Of a stretch of DNA of 8,233 nt, positions 7,401 to 8,233 are shown piece by piece (within the stretch, counting starts at the first letter, position 1; each line of letters starts with the position of its first letter). This stretch comes from NBML01 sp029939535 (lineage in GTDB: Bacteria; Desulfobacterota; Desulfobacteria; Desulfobacterales; Desulfobacteraceae): assembly GCA_029939535.1 (NCBI GenBank), contig JAOZST010000170.1, forward strand, positions 1 through 8,233, read 5' to 3'. A program made the translations under genes and the position numbers. Under the pieces are notes generated by a model. That model was not told where the DNA came from and did not search any database. It saw only the letters and a program-made list of their open reading frames with translations.

Positions 7401-7948
7401 CAAAGAAGATTAGGAATAATATTAATCCGAATATTTCAAAAATTCCCATTGTTGCCTTGACTGCTCACGCAATCAAAGGTGACCGGGAACGCTTTTTATC
7501 GGTTGGAATGGATGAATATATTTCAAAACCCATACAGGGTGAGGAGTTATTAAATTGTATAGAAAATTTCTCGAAAAAAAAATCTAATTTAATACATGAC
7601 GAAGTAAAACAGCCACTGTTCGACCTTGATTATGCACTCAAGCTGATGGGTGGAAATCAGGATATTGTTAATGAAATCTGTAAATCTATCATTATCAAAT
7701 TTCCTGAAGAATTGGAAAAAATTAAAAAAGCGTCCATCCATAAGGATTTTGTGACGATTTCAAAGACCGCACATAAATTAAAATCCGGAACGAAAAGTAT
7801 TAATTCAAATGCTTTGATAAAACAATTAAAACTGCTATGTTTAGAAAGTAATAATAAAAACCTTGATGGTGTGAAAAGAATAATTAACAAACTTGACAAT
7901 TTAATTGATGATATCGTTAATAGTTTAAAACTAAAGCTTCATCAATAA
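4463..7948 (+). CDS. Hybrid sensor histidine kinase (dCache-HAMP-PAS-HisKA-HATPase-REC-Hpt)
   Basis: This 1161-residue inner-membrane kinase most likely phosphorylates the activator encoded just upstream. It has TM1 at about 11-29; a periplasmic double-Cache domain at about 35-385 (WY at 199-200, YQD at 219-221, GVD at 247-249); TM2 at about 393-414; HAMP at about 416-465; a coiled coil to about 515; PAS/PAC at about 517-640; HisKA with H667 (SHEIRTPLN); and HATPase with NLVGNAIKF (779-787), DTGVGIP (820-826) and GGTGLGL (849-855). Then come a receiver (about 918-1035: E924-D925, phosphoacceptor D968, T1000, K1022) and an Hpt domain with H1104 (AHKLKSG). All catalytic residues are present, so a four-step phosphorelay is expected. 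The ATG follows AAGG by 7 nt. From about residue 912 the DNA becomes much more AT-rich, exactly at the linker between HATPase and receiver, suggesting a recombined C-terminus. The ligand is unknown. Confidence 0.95.
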   Translation: MLSRISIRAKLFTLFLFIFIASVIFLSYMASRIMTDFGEYSATENESNIRSQASFFLSQVTHEKALRCENIFERIAVSSVYLAQQAAAHLNLEHIVGTIPLNKPDLLFKPPGSKLYSNSPDDPVMVLYWGDNPPDKQITTHLNTLSHMDPTLKTVIDKNSEAVACFITFEKATTRYYPNFPSIIRNLSEEAYEIRESAWYAAVKPRNNPEHRTVWSEVYQDPAGRGLMTTAVSPIYNPANEFIGAAGVDVTLVNITEKILTARQSNGTLNPKGMFSFIIDASGRIVAFPKEYISLFGFKEILKKKHTDYNALFNLKLSDSKIENIRRLWSDRKPENQVNMETVQFQDKKLLISSFVMPSTGWRLSVAVPESDLMESITHTRDAMNAMVDTMAFKFGAFALLIMFISLVGFTLLSYKYFIQPIDTLTHAAVKVKEGDLSQQVTIKREDEIGILARTFNTMVMELKKLRIKERAHAEHLQEKVGERTLELEEKTHQQKKTLNQLQLEIGERKEIEKKLMRSEEKYRDIFNNSVQSIFQSSLENRILNANPSMARILGYDSIDDFLSTIKNLEKQVYVEPDQRKKFIGLLKKNDFVSGFETQLRKKDGTKVWVSICGRAINDDSGNFSYIQGSFEDISERKHAQQMFKKAKQIAEEASRAKSEFLTIMSHEIRTPLNAIIGMTRLTLTTELNKTQKEYLDAVLISSDHLMSLLNNILDFSKIEAGKFVLEERAFDIEALLNDMMTMFSFQAQKKNLTLTYSTGQIPRYVIGDIHRLRQILVNLVGNAIKFTKSGAISIHVTSTGGLQKDDNSTFSELLFSIKDTGVGIPSDKLSNIFNDFTQIHDANTVETGGTGLGLTITRQLIHLMEGDIWVESRNGEGSTFHFKIKLAQASEEQAKEVWNQSLSTFSESKGKQVYNHSKILIAEDFEVNRKLLVPFLEQFGHSVTTVENGKEVLEILLDREFDIILMDINMPIMDGIEATKKIRNNINPNISKIPIVALTAHAIKGDRERFLSVGMDEYISKPIQGEELLNCIENFSKKKSNLIHDEVKQPLFDLDYALKLMGGNQDIVNEICKSIIIKFPEELEKIKKASIHKDFVTISKTAHKLKSGTKSINSNALIKQLKLLCLESNNKNLDGVKRIINKLDNLIDDIVNSLKLKLHQ

Positions 7949-8233
7949 AATTTCATGATTTTGTAAGGAATCTTTACAAATTAGATGCAAAATCGACCTG
8001 TTTTTCTGTTTGGCCACATCTTAGTAATTCCAAAATCAACAATAATGGTATTATGTGTCAGGAGTCAAACTCCCCAATTTACCGAGTGCTTCATCTACCA
8101 GTCAGGGCTTTCTAAAATTTATCATGATACAAGATACAGCATAGATTTTTTTTAATCTCAGATAAAAAATTAAACTTTATGAAGAATAAAAATCAAATGA
8201 ATCAGAATCACATTCAACTTGATTGGAGAGTCA
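7949..8233. other. AT-rich non-coding tail
   Basis: These 285 bp after the kinase contain no supportable gene. Weak hairpins are present. A GGAGAG at 8225-8230 could be the ribosome site of a gene starting just beyond the edge. An 18-codon open stretch from ATG 8179 to the edge has no ribosome site. Confidence 0.6.
7960..7980 (+). terminator. Weak hairpin after the kinase gene, possible terminator
   Basis: TTTGTAA (7960-7966) and TTACAAA (7974-7980) form a 7-bp stem with a 7-nt loop, 11 nt after the kinase stop. The stem has a single G-C pair and no T-run follows, so it is at best a weak 3' end signal. Confidence 0.25.

Noticed and set aside
8061..8073. GGAGT-CAA-ACTCC hairpin
   Set aside because: The stem is only 5 bp, the loop is 3 nt and no T-run follows, so a terminator is not supported.
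8051..8101. Minus-strand 16-residue peptide LVDEALGKLGSLTPDT, faintly like a transposase tail
   Set aside because: A stop lies just upstream in frame and no inverted repeats or other transposase remnants are seen; the resemblance is too short to support a call.
8143..8158. AGATT-TTTTTT-AATCT inverted repeat
   Set aside because: The short A/T stem around a T-run is expected by chance in such AT-rich DNA.
8179..8233. Open frame from ATG 8179 to the right edge
   Set aside because: It has only 18 codons, no ribosome site and low-complexity Asn/Gln-rich content; a gene starting beyond the edge after GGAGAG (8225-8230) is equally possible.

Overview
The window looks like a locus from a Gram-negative, anaerobic-type bacterium, most plausibly a Desulfobacterota (delta-proteobacterial sulfate reducer, Desulfobacter/Desulfobacula-like). 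This is an inference from moderate GC genes separated by AT-rich spacers and from the pairing of a TRAP transporter with an NtrC-type two-component system. No taxonomic marker is present.

Layout. The left third (1-2652) lies on the minus strand and is a tripartite TRAP transporter operon, transcribed right to left: periplasmic binding protein (dctP-like, 1448-2652), small membrane subunit (dctQ-like, 894-1367), large permease (dctM-like, 860 to beyond the left edge). The dctP-like gene is broken only on paper. A 100-N scaffold gap (1804-1903) is flanked by two identical 55-bp copies, and merging them restores an uninterrupted 349-residue protein. A strong stem-loop (1387-1417) lies between dctP and dctQ. 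A 373-bp AT-rich divergent region (2653-3025) follows, with a good sigma-54 promoter facing dctP, a palindrome at an enhancer-like distance, a repeated 11-mer and a weak sigma-70 candidate facing right. The right side (plus strand) holds an NtrC-family sigma-54 activator (3026-4444) and, 18 bp later, a 1161-residue hybrid sensor kinase (4463-7948) with Cache, HAMP, PAS, HisKA, HATPase, receiver and Hpt domains. The last 285 bp contain no gene that can be supported.

How it works together (inference). The kinase senses a ligand in the periplasm through its double-Cache domain and passes phosphate His667 -> Asp968 -> His1104 -> Asp52 of the activator. The activator binds upstream of the sigma-54 promoter and switches on the divergent TRAP operon that imports the same or a related compound. 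The permease and binding protein look like the FcbT (mannitol/chloroaromatic, keto-acid-like) TRAP branch rather than the classic C4-dicarboxylate one. Two carboxylate-binding arginines, one in the binding protein and one in the Cache domain, appear replaced, so the substrate may not be a standard one. The last 750 bp of the kinase gene (receiver plus Hpt) drop abruptly from about 51% to about 32% GC, suggesting that this module was added by recombination.
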